From Acorus gramineus (lineage: Eukaryota; Streptophyta; Magnoliopsida; Acorales; Acoraceae): DNA of 64,000 bases. Of the stretch, positions 23,332-34,321 are shown in pieces. The stretch lies in contig CM060850.1 in NCBI GenBank assembly GCA_030737835.1, positions 23,601,774-23,665,773 of the forward strand, given 5' to 3'. The position numbers and the translations under genes were made by a program. Every line of letters starts with the position of its first letter. The stretch's first letter is position 1. The notes beneath the pieces were generated by a model. The model was not told the DNA's origin. It was given only the letters and a program-made list of their open reading frames with translations, and did not search any database.

Positions 23332-23990
23332 AGTGCGGAGCTGAAGCCTGATGAATAAGAAAGTCTAGTCAAAATACTACGTGAATATATCGATGCCTTC
23401 GCCTGGTCTTACAAAGACATGCCTAGACTCAATACCTCTTTGGTCGAGCACCGATTAATTTTAGAGCCTAACACAAACCAGTAAAGCAGAAGCTAAGGCG
23501 CCTTCATCCAGAGGTGGCTTTAAGAATTAAAGATGAGGTGGACAAACTCCACTAGGCTAAATTTATCTGGGTAGTCTTATACCCGAAATGGGTAGCTAAT
23601 ATTGTTCCAGTATCCAAAAAAGACGGCAAGATCCGAGTGTGCATTGATTTCAGGGACCTCAATTGAGCGTGCCCGAAGGATGATTTCCCACTCCCGCATA
23701 TCGATCTCCTTGTCGATAACATTGCAGGATGTGAAATGCTCTCTTTTATGGATGGCTTTTTCAGATACAACTAGATTTGGTTGGAAGAAGATGACTAGGA
23801 AAAGACTTCCTTCACCACACCCTGGGGGACATACTGTTATGTAGTAATGCCTTTTGGACTTAAAAATGCGGGTGCAACGTATCAGAGAGCGATGACTTCA
23901 ATATTTCATGATATGATGCACAAGCTAGAAGAGGTTTACGTAGATGAGATCCTAGTCAAATCTAGGACTCGAATAGGACATATTTGCACT
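23332..23990 (+). pseudogene. Tat-like reverse transcriptase, copy A (broken, deleted)
   Basis: It reads AFAWSYKDMP, VEHRLILEP, then after frameshifts WVANIVPVSKKDGKIRVCIDFRDLN, KDDFPLPHIDLLVDN and PFGLKNAGATYQRAM, all conserved Ty3/gypsy RT motifs. The catalytic YVDD is changed to YVDE (about 23938). Stops interrupt it at several points. Right after VKSRTRIGH the frame jumps to RNase H sequence, so the thumb, connection and first RNase H of pol have been deleted. Confidence 0.8.
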
Positions 23991-24004
23991 CATCGAAGAG
24001 AAAG

Positions 24005-25842
24005 ATAGGAAGACATGGACACTGTACTTCGATGGAGCAATTAATCAACAAGGGAGAGGGATAGGAATAGCATTAATCTCCCCCGAAGGCGTCATTATCC
24101 CACGGGCATTTCAGCTCACATTCAACGCCACCAACAATATTGCCGAATATGAAGCTCTGATAGCAGGTTTGAAGACAGCTCTAGCTCTGGGGGTCAAAGA
24201 TCTAGACATTATTGGAGACTCACTTTTAGTAATTCGCCAGACCTTGAAAAAGTGTCAGACTAGGGACCCAAAATTAAAACCATATAGGGAGCTAGCTATA
24301 ATCCTATTGAAACAGTTCTGTAAGGTCACCCACATCTTTATACCTAGAACATGCAATATTCTTGCAGACTCTTTAGCCTCATTAGCTTCATCACTTGCCT
24401 TCCCCATATCCAAGAAATCCGAAACAGTCACTATCCAGAGACTAGAGACACCTGCCACCGAACTTCGAGATTGTAAAACTCAAAACCTCCTAAATCAACA
24501 AAACCAAACAGAAGGAATCACTAGTACCACAAAAATCCTAGCCCTTGATCTAGAGGATATGGATGATGGAAATCCATGGTACTTTGATATCAAAAACTAC
24601 CTCAAAGATGGTTCATTTTCAGAATACGCTACCGACGGCGATCAGAAGATAGTTAAAAGGATAGCGATCAAATACTGCCTCCGAGGGGGAATACTCTTTC
24701 AAGCATCCTTCAATAGAGAGTTACTCAGACGCATGGACGATGAGGAGGCATACACCATTGTGGAAGAAGCTGACTCTAGAGTCTGCGGAGGTCATGTCAA
24801 CGCTCAAATGCTGGCAAAAAAGGTACTAAGAATGGGCTATTACTGGCCCACACTCAAAGGGGATTGCAACAAATATGTTCGACGCTGTGTCCAATGTCAG
24901 ACTCATGCCAACAAAATACATGCACCAGCATCTTCCTTGCATCCCATGACTTCACCATGGCCATTTTCTATGTGGGCATTAGATGTAGTAGGACCATTCC
25001 GAGACACAGTAGAAAATACCACCCAGAAAGCTTTCATCCTCACTGCCACAGAATATTTTACCAAATGGGCCGAAGCCGAGTCCTATGTACTGATCAAAAG
25101 CTCCACCCTGGCCCGTTTCATTGGTATCCATATCCTTGCACGGTTCGGCACTCCCAGAATGATCATAACTGATAATGGCCTCCAATTCATTTCCCAAGAA
25201 TTTCGAGATCTGTGTGATAAACACCACATAGAGCTTCATCACTCCACACCATATTACCCCCAGGGAAATGGGCAAGCAGAGGCCACCAACAAAACCTTGC
25301 TCAGAATCATAAAAAAGACAATAGAAACCCACAAAGCTACTGACTAGCCAGACAAGTTAGTTGATGCCCTCTGGGCTTACCGAACCTCTATCCGAACACC
25401 CACCAGCCAGACCACCCCATATTCACTCACATTCGGGGTAGAAGCGGTAGTACCTTACGAAATTCTTATCCCATCCTTAAGAATAGTATTAGAAGAAGAC
25501 CTGCAGATCGAAGAGAGAAGAGAGGCGCTCCTGCTACGCCTAAAACTATTAGATGAAAAGAAGTTAAGAGCCGCGGACTATGCCCAGGCCTACCAGAGGA
25601 GGGTGGCAAGGGCATTTGAAAAGAAAGTAATAGAGAGAAGATTTAAAATTGGGGAGCTGGTACTCAAGCAAATCATGCCATCAAGGCAGCCCCACCCCAA
25701 AGGCAAGCTGCAACCTACATGGGAGGGACCCTATGTGATCACCCATGCCTATTCCGGGAATGCCTACTGCTTGGTGGACGTTGAAGGAGTCGAAGTCTCA
25801 GGTTTGTGGAATGCACTTTATCTAAAGAAATTTCATGCATAG
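24005..25842 (+). pseudogene. Tat-like archaeal-type RNase H and integrase, copy A
   Basis: The first part is an RNase H of the plant/archaeal type: LYFDGAINQQGRGIGI, NIAEYEALIAGL and GDSLLV (about 24030-24235). The extra RNase H is a known mark of the Tat lineage. The integrase follows: HVNAQML and CVQCQ of the zinc-binding HHCC domain, then D (LDVVGPF), D (TDNGLQF) and E (GQAEATN) of the catalytic triad, and a C-terminal part ending KLQPTWEGPYVI and KKFHA. The only interruption seen is a TAG at about 25345, where family members have tryptophan before PDK. It would insert the cDNA into the genome; with RT destroyed, the element is dead. Confidence 0.85.
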
Positions 25843-28104
25843 AAACTCTCGATACTTGAGAAATATTATTCTTCCTTCTTGTGATTTTCAGTGTTTAAAC
25901 CTGATGATAGAATTGTAAGACTCTCAAAGATAACTTGTATTTTATTTGAACTCATATATTCACTACTCATGCCACCTCCATCACACCAGTATGACTTAGG
26001 AATTGGCTTATTTGATAAAAGGATTGCCTACCCTGTAGACTGGGACAATTTTATAAACCCAAAGCATCTCCCCTTATTTTTGCACACACTCGTATTAACC
26101 CAAAAGCAAAATGAGGAATTACCCAGACTTGGCATATGTCCCAAAACTGGCTCTGGCACTATATAATTACTTCTAGAGGGGAAGCAGAAAAGAGCATGGG
26201 TAAAAAGCAGAAAAGCTCCCCCACTCAAAAAAAACAAAACCAAACAAAAGAAAGGCAATGAGAGGCCAAAGATCAAAACAACACCCAGACAACGGGTTAA
26301 CCTCTCTACTTTAACAGGCGTGAACGGCTTTACGCACAATATATGCTGAAGAAAAGGCTATACTAGTACACATCCAAGCAAATGGATTGTACTCTTCACT
26401 CGAAATATGGGTATACGCTCAACAGGCTGTACTCTCCACCCAAATAAAGAAGTTGTAACAAGAAGAAAGCTAGAGGGACCTAGGAAGTAAAGACATATGC
26501 CAGACTGGGACAATTCTAAAATATTGCCCCAAAGGAAGATATTACTCTTACCCCATTCACCCCCACCCTTTTATTTCTTGCTATGGAGTTGGAATTGAAC
26601 TATGTCTACTCGGAAAGGTGAAATCTCAACCAAAGATAGACCTTTTTCTATGTTTACAACAGCACACACTCACATGAGTTCACTTAAAACACTTGCCTAT
26701 CTAAAGGAAGCTTATTTGACTTAAATCTTGGTGCATTCATGGATTTCTCAGCATGTTTAGAATAATATGATCAAGCATTCGAGAACCATGAACTTGAGAA
26801 ATTGACACTTGAAGCCAACACCTTTCAAATACAATCCTGGTTTGGACATGAGTGACCACAAGGGCCCCTCTTCAGGGACTTGATGGTGTCTTTTACTTTA
26901 GGAAATTGAAAACATTGCCCTCTCCACACAAAGGATCCTTTGAAAAACTAAAATGCTCCCTTATGTCACCCACACCTATACATAAGATTGTATTTTCCTT
27001 TTTCAAACATTTAGACATTCAATTTTTTCAAAATACCACAATTAACTCCCATGCCAAAGGAAATTTGCCCCTATTACTTCCATTTCATACCCTTTCACAC
27101 ACATTTGAGAAAGAAAAATTGCCCCACTCTCATACACACCTGAGAGTCTCTTTTATTCTCACAAAATCACACTCAGAGCCATCTAGGCTCCCTCCTTTTT
27201 ATGCCGAGCATGGTTTCTCACACTTTTTTTCCTTACTTACCTTAGATGGGTTGTAGCCCTTGACAATTCGAACAAGAAGGACTCGAAAGTCAGTGCAGGG
27301 GCACAATCCGGACAGATTTAACACTTGGTCCATGGAAATAATGTTTTTACAGGTTTTTGAAGGTTGAACAATTACCCATAGGACTCTCAGCAGTGATAGC
27401 AAGACAGTAGAATCAGAAAAATTGTCCCAAGCTAGGGGCGGCTAAACCCGACTAGCCGCCTGCCATCAGACGGCTGAAACCAATTAGCCGCCGCCCTACA
27501 GGTAAAATCTACTAGTCCTGGGGCAGCTAAAGACAACTATCCTCCCCTCACTGGGCAGCTAAGAACAACTAGCCACCCCTCACCTGCTGCCCGACCTGCA
27601 CTGTCAGTCCAGTTTTAAATCAACTCTTCAAACCTTTGAGATCTATTAGGAATATTTCTTCCCAAAACCTGCATACACGCATTTCATACACATATATTCA
27701 TAAAACCTGTATAAATATGCTTCAAAAACAACTATATTTTGAAATCACATGTCCATCCATGAATCAAACCTATAAAACCAAAATTCATTCATACACATAC
27801 GCATCCACATACCTTTTCAGAACACCAAAACTTCCACATTAATTACACCAAACCATGCATATACTAGAAAATTATCCCACAAAAGACAAAAACATAAATT
27901 GTCCCTAAAACATAAATACTATATGAAAGAAAGTCCCCATAAAAAGCAAAAGAAAAGATAGGTCCACCAAAGGCTTCAAACTCCGATGTCTTGAGCTATG
28001 CATCATCAAAACAATCACCTAAGCCAAAATAAAAGAAGAAAAGCATGAATTCCTTGCATATATACATTTCTTCTACCAAAACCAAGACACAACAAAAATT
28101 ATAC
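25843..28104. other. Tat-like internal spacer between integrase and antisense gene
   Basis: Mostly non-coding. Open stretches at 25891-26166 and 26852-27256 have no recognisable motif. Around 27435-27580 are four degenerate copies of the GGCGGCTA ... TAGCCGCC hairpin seen in the LTRs. The 3' end of the antisense gene may extend into 27990-28100 (a possible acceptor, gatgcatag, is near 27990-28000 on the minus strand). Confidence 0.5.
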
Positions 28105-31100
28105 CTCAGAGTGTCGTCATCCCCAGAAGGCTGAGTGGGAGGAACGTCCTGACTCGGCTGAGAAGGAGGCGGTGGCTGAGGAGAAGACTGAACTTCTGGA
28201 GCATCTGGAGCACCAAGAGTCTCCCTCACCGAAGTAGCAGCCCTCGCGTATCTCCCATGGCTCTGTGTCGCCGAAGGACGAGAAGTTCGACTGAAGATGG
28301 TCCCCATAGCAAAGGAAGCAGAGACTGAATGATTAGGCTCGAGAGGGAGAAGGACGAGGTCTGCCTCCGTCATAGACCCTCCGCCAACCAACGTCCCCCT
28401 CATGGTAGCCTCCCAGAGGTGGACTTGCTGCATATCCCGATCTCTTCTCTCCAACCTCTGGTGAAGGCGGCCCTCCATGCTCCTGGATCGGTCCTCGGCC
28501 ACCCTCAACCTCTCTTCCAGCTCCCGTGCCCTCGCCTCCGAGACTCTGAGAGCTTCCCGGTCCCTGTCCCCGGCTGCCTGAAGAGAACGAACCAGGTCCC
28601 CCATCAAACCACCAGGCACGCCAGCTGACATCTCCAACTCTGACACTCTAGCCTAGAGGGAGTCCCACTCACGACCTAGAATGGAAGATTCTTCCTCCCT
28701 CAGCATGATACGGGACCGCAGCTGGTCCATCTCCCCCTCTCTCAAAGCTCTCTCGGACCGCAACAGGTCCACCTCATCCTCGGCCCTCGCAGCCCTCTCC
28801 CTTGCCTGATCAAGCTCCATCCGAGTGGCCAGTAGCTCACTCCTGGTCACGCCCTGCTCATCTATCAAGTCGAGCTCTCTATCGGAGGCACTGGTCGGAG
28901 GAGGAGCAGAGGAGGAAGAAGCGCCGTCGGCTCTCGCTCTCGACAGAGCATCCACCTGAGCCTCAAGGACCTGAACCTGGTCCTGCAAGCGTCGCCTCTT
29001 TACCCGCAACCCTTCTACTTGCCCGGCTCGTGCTTGGAGGTGATTGTTGGCGGTCTCGAGCTTCTTCTCCAACTCATTCAGCTCAACCTACAAAAGAAGG
29101 CATCATTTAGAACACAAAGAGAAGAAGCGAGGAGAGAAAAGAGAAAGGATTTTTCTTACGTAAGCATCTAGGATCTCCTCCTCCATTGTCCCGAGGATGT
29201 CAACATATTCCTGGTGGAACCAGGCCATATACTCCTTGCTGCTAACCACCTCGAGATGATCCTCAACCAAGGTCCCCCTCTCAACCAATCCCCGCATGTA
29301 CACTGCATAGTTCCTTGGGAGGTTCGTATCCCGAGGAATTCCGACCACCGGGATCAGAGGACGCTTCGACAGAGGATCTGGCACCCACTGATGGTACCCT
29401 AGCTGGCAGACTACCCGACTTATCGCGTGAAAGACCACCTCATTGAAAAAGATCAGCCAGATGTCTCTCGACAACGCCTCTGGGACCTCCTCCTCAACAT
29501 AGGGCCTCCAAGTCATCTACAAAGGATACCAAGGAATAAAGAAGGGAGCTTAGTCAAAAGAAAATCAAGTACAAGCTAGAAATCCAGAAGATATATAGCT
29601 CTTCTTCCTTAAAGGCACGGACCGCCTCCTGGAACTGAGCAAGGCGATGCAGGCGAGAAGCCCCTAGAGGCGCCCATCTCATGGCCCAAGGGAGGGCGCA
29701 GTCGAAGACTAGCTGGGTCGGACGAGCAATGGCGAAGTGCTCATACCAAAAAATTTACAGAAAAAAATTCAAAACCAAAGTCAGGTGAAGTTAATGAACT
29801 TAAATCAAATCATTTCTATCTTCACTAAACTATACCTGTAGAAATGCCGCAAAACCGCTGAGATTCTTGCCCCTGGCCCTCTTCACCTTCTTCGACAACT
29901 CCACGAAGAGATGAGCCAACATGGCTGCGCCCCAAGCGAAGCGACCCATCGTCACCAAGTCCCTCATCAACAACAAGAAGTGGGAAGAGACCTTGTCTGA
30001 GGCCGTCGAAAAGGGGACCTGACCGAAGAAATAGAGGAAGAACGCCCTCAACTCCCTCCGAGCCCTCTGTGGGCATCCCCTCCCTGGCCTCGATTATCAG
30101 CCTCCACCTCTCAAAATTGGCTGTAGCCTCGCCCTTCTGATGGTGCATGAATGAACCGAGGCCGTACTGCCTCGAAAGCTGTCCAAGAGGGATCCGGTTC
30201 AACGTCCTCTTTCGCTCCACATACTCCCAGTCCCCAATCAACTCTCGGAAGAGCGCCTTGTAGTCCGGACTGGTAGCCGCTATCACCGCCTCGCCCAAGG
30301 CCGGGAGGCCTGTGATCTGCTCCACATCCTCGAGCATAGGCATCACTGCACCAGTAGGGCGGATGAAGGCGCAACTCTCCGGATCCCATCTCTCCGCCAA
30401 TGCCTCCAGATAAGGATGATGGATGTGGAAGGGCTCGATCAAGAAGAAGGAACGAAAGCCCACTCCGTCCACCAAGTCCCTCTCCCCCCTGCCCCAAGGT
30501 GGAATAACACCTCTTCGTCCCATGCCACAAGGCTCGAATGCAATTCGGCCGCTGAAACAACAGAAGAAGGGGGGTTAGTCTAAAATGAAAGACGTCTACA
30601 AGGTGAGAATCCTAAACGAAATTTTCATTCTAAACCATGATTAGAAAAATAAATATACATATACAACCATGAATTATTCAAATGTACATATACAAGCATG
30701 AAATATTCAAATATACATATACAAGCATGAAATATTCAAAACATGAATACACCTCTTTTTTTCCCCATAAACACTCCCACCGTGGTCTTTCTCTAAAAAC
30801 AAAGTTCACCATGCTTAAAACTACATAAACACACTTTCTTCTTGTCATGTAAAGCATGCTTATAACACTCCCACCATGATCATAAAAACATGCTTACACT
30901 ATCACTTCTAAAAACATACTTATTCAAGAAAATAAAATTATTATTCCCTTTTACCATCTCTTGTATCAAAACCAAGCACCATATTTCTATAACACAAATT
31001 AAGCACCATATGAGCCATAAAGAAATCATGCTTATAAAAATCCCACCGTGATCATTTTTTCATACACAAACAAGCATGCCTATTAAAAGACGCGTATATA

Positions 31101-31859
31101 TGCTTCTTACACATTTCATGCAATCGAAACATATATATACATATATCTAGAATAAAATAAATAGACAAGGGGAAATAGAGGCATACCATGGCTCGTGTAG
31201 CCCCGGAAGCCTCCACCTCACCCTCATCGGGATCGCCAATCCCGTCGTCGTCTCCCTCCTCATCATCCCCCCCTCCTCCTATGCCTCAACCTCAGCACCA
31301 GCCCCCGTGGCCCCCGTATCCACACCCACGGCCTCTTCGGCCCCAACCCCAACATGGACACTCTCGGCCCCCGCGGCCTCAGTCCCTACACCCTCGCCTT
31401 CCTCCGCGCCCACCGCGCCGGAGGCTAAAGCCTCAAAGGCACCCATAGCCCTTCTCTCCTCCTCCTCAGCCCTGGCCTCTGTGGCCTCCCTGTCCAACAT
31501 CCCCACTATAGCGTCCAAAGACGCCCTCACCTCCTCACTAACTCCCTCAGCCCCCACCCCCTCAAACGCGCCCTCGGCTGCCCCTCCAGCCTCCAAACCC
31601 GCGCCCTCGGCCACCGCCGATTGGTCGCCACGCCTCCTCTTGCGTGTATAACCAATCACATCACCCCCTACCCCCGAGGATGCACCCGCACCTCCACCGG
31701 TGCCCCCAATGGCATCTCCACCATTTGGGTCGTCTCCTCCGTGACCCTCCTCTCCACCCCGTCGCTCTCCGACGAGCTAGACCTCGAGGCAGCCCCCCTC
31801 TGCCCTCGTGAAGACTGAAGACGCTTCATCATCGAAGCCGTCTTCTTCCCCTTCGTCAT
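28105..31859 (-). pseudogene. Antisense multi-exon gene with plant mobile domain (PMD-like)
   Basis: Predicted exons on the minus strand: 31859-31187 (basic then acidic, low complexity, frameshifted), 30551-29836 (PMD-like core: FHIHHPYLEAL, RWDPESCAFIRPTG, EDVEQITGLP, then in another frame FAWGAAMLAHLF and LSGFAAF), a segment near 29740-29590 (YEHFAIARPTQLVFD), 29516-29160 (WRPYVEEEVPE, HQWVPDP) and 29087-28105 (a long coiled coil rich in E, R and L, with a proline tail). Good GT-AG sites join most of these: CAG/GTATAG, TTTGTAG/ATGAC, TAC/GTAAGA and TTTTGTAG/GTTGAG. Tat-lineage elements are known to carry such extra ORFs between integrase and 3' LTR. A frameshift near 30060 and an in-frame TAG at 28650-28652 mark decay. 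Function is unknown; host PMD proteins such as MAIN and MAIL1 act in silencing and genome stability. Confidence 0.7.
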
Positions 31860-32692
31860 CTCCTCCGATTTCGTGAAGAAAGGAAAACCTCAAAAGTTCT
31901 TAGGGTTTTGAAATCAAGAAGAAAGGAGTGATCTAGGGCGAAATCAAGCGAATCAAAGTCAAGGAAATCAAGGTTTTTCGGTTTCAAATGAAGAAGAAGA
32001 AATATTGGAGGGAGAGAAATTGTTTTCAAAAACGTGCGGGAGAGAGAGGATCCTTTTCGGTTATAAGGGACCCAGTCGGCCGACGGCTACTCACGAGTAA
32101 CCGCCTCCTGCCCGATGACTAAACACCACTAGCCGCCCCCTACCAGCTTCTCAAACACACTTATTTCCAAGTTTTCTAAACCAAATAGCCATGTATTGGT
32201 TTATTTCTAAGTTTTACTTGATCAAACACAACTTTTTAAAAGTTTTACCACAATTACCAGTACCATTCAATTCAAATTTCTTCAGTTCTGGTTCTTTTTC
32301 AGAATCTTTGTCTTTCGAATGATCCAATTCACCAAATCAAACACACTTTATTTTTTCTTTCTGTTTGCGATATCCTCTTGATTTGCTGAGCTACCCAAGC
32401 ACGGGTATGGTAGGCACAAGGAAACTGACGCTGGGCTGCTCCATGGACGATGGCTAAGAACCCCGTCTGAGGGTTGGATCACTCGCTTCCTTACTTTACT
32501 CATTCTCCCACCTTGATCAGTACTTAGATAACCATTCTAGTCAAAACTCAGCCTCTGATGACCTAAATTAACTCCCTAAATGGTATTTGGTCATGTGTCC
32601 TAAACTTCGTGAAGGTTGGGCCGGCCAAAATAAGGGTCTCTTTCCTTATCATCGATCGAAGTCTTTTTATTTCACACAAAGACTCCGTCCGA
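31860..32692. other. Upstream region of the antisense gene, no gene
   Basis: On the minus strand a TTATAA lies at about 32057, some 200 bases upstream of the antisense ATG, a possible promoter. Two degenerate GGCTA/TAGCC hairpins lie at about 32075-32130. The segment up to the next LTR is non-coding and shows no clear polypurine tract. Confidence 0.4.
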
Positions 32693-33992
32693 TGATACCC
32701 TAATTTTGACCGTCCAAAGAAAAGAAATTTACTTCAAGTAATATTGGAAACAACCACATTTGGACATCTAAAAGAAAACTCCCTTAGAAACCAAAGACCA
32801 GAAACCCTGGTCCAAACCCTTAGGAAAACCTAGGACCTGGACAGGGGCGGCTACTTGAGAGTAGCCGCCCCATACCAGGCGGCTAGTTACAACTAGCCGC
32901 CCCATTGACCGACCCCAAACCACCTTCCTAGATGGGACATAAAGCAAGCATTATTGAGGTGGATTGTCCTTTCTAGCCGCCCCATCTCAGCTGGTTCATC
33001 CTTAGTAACCGACCCAAGCCACCGCTTGTTAGAGATGGGACGTTTGACAGGTTATGATTGGGGCGGCTACTTGAGAGTAGCCGTCCCTCAATGGGCGGCT
33101 AGTTCCAACTAGCCGCCCCCTCACCTAGACATTGTCAGAGAACAAAGATCTAATGGGAGGTCAAATCAAGCACCTTATTACACATTTTGATCTATTGTCC
33201 AGTGAACACTCCCATACACCTCTTTTACTATAAATAGAGGGGTTCAAACTCTTTTTCTAACATGACCAAAATAATCAATCAATTCATTCCCAAGCAACCA
33301 ATCCACACCCACACTCACAAGCCTATACCCCCCCCCACACCACCATTTCAAAAACCCTTGAGAGAGAGTGAGAGAGAAACCCATTTCCTACACAAAATTA
33401 CTCTCCAAATCCACTCTCCAAAACCCAAGATATACCTAGCTTAACCTCTGCCAAACACCCAAATCAAACCCTACCCAGGTTCTGTCCAAATTGAACCAGA
33501 CACCAGGCGGCTACTCCCAACTAGCCGCCCCCCACCAGGTGGCTAAATACCACGAGCCGGCGCTTCCCTAGCCCACCTCAGTTCCACTTCTCCTTTAGTC
33601 AGGTTCCCGAAGCAGAAAAGGATCCCTGTCTTCACCTCTGTGTACGGCATATCCGTATCTCATAGCGGAGACCCCACAAACTTCCCCCCGAAGGCGATCA
33701 AATCCGCCCCAACTTTTACTGTTTTTTTAGAAAAGCAGGTGGCGATCACTACAACCCCTGAATTCTCCTGAGGAACCGTCGGCCACCTCAGCCAAGAACA
33801 AAAAACCCCCCACCACCCCTTCTGAGAGACGATCCGACCGAGTCTGCCAAGGCGCAGCTCTCCGGATCTAAGCCTTGGAAGAACCCCCACACACGCACAA
33901 CCTCGGAGGGCCAGGAGGAGGAAGAGAGGGAGGAAGGCTTCCCGGAGCACCCCCCTTTACTATTTTTCTTTTCCCGAAATCCGATACCGACA
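32693..33992 (+). repeat. Second Tat-like LTR (B)
   Basis: It starts TGATACCCTAATTTTGAC, ends GATACCGACA, and is followed by TGGCGATAACGGTGGGA, a primer site candidate. Hairpins are better preserved than in the first LTR; that at 32844-32871 is a perfect palindrome with arms GGGGCGGCTACT and AGTAGCCGCCCC around TGAG. It serves either as the 3' LTR of element A or as the 5' LTR of copy B, or as both in a shared-LTR tandem. Confidence 0.8.
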
Positions 33993-34321
33993 GCCTGGCG
34001 ATAACGGTGGGACCTCCCTCGTGAAAGACAACAAAAGATAATCCTCTTCTGCTTCCTTCTAATAAACCTGACTAGAATGCCATCACCCCTCTAGGAATGC
34101 TAAGATTCCTCACCCCTCAAGTCTGACCCCCTCTACTTTGCATTACAACATCCTTTACTGCTTTAAGCCGCACACAGCTATCCCTTTTACTGTTTTAAGC
34201 CGCACACAGCTACGCACACCTTTACTACTTTAAGCCGCACACAGCTGCGCACCCCTTTACCGCTTTATTTACTGCTTTGAATCTGCATTAATTCACACCT
34301 AGGCTTTCCCATATTCACACC

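Larger units (their letters stand above)
14634..33992 (+). mobile_element. Tat-like Ty3/gypsy element A with antisense gene
   Basis: Two LTRs of about 1.3 kb (14634-15937 and 32693-33992) bound gag, protease, RT, an archaeal-type RNase H, integrase and then a long antisense spliced gene, the order known for the Tat lineage. Without the nested 3.2-kb solo LTR it would be about 16.1 kb, within Tat range. Treating the LTR at 32693 as its 3' LTR is an inference; no clear polypurine tract precedes it, and a second gag follows directly after it. Confidence 0.6.
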
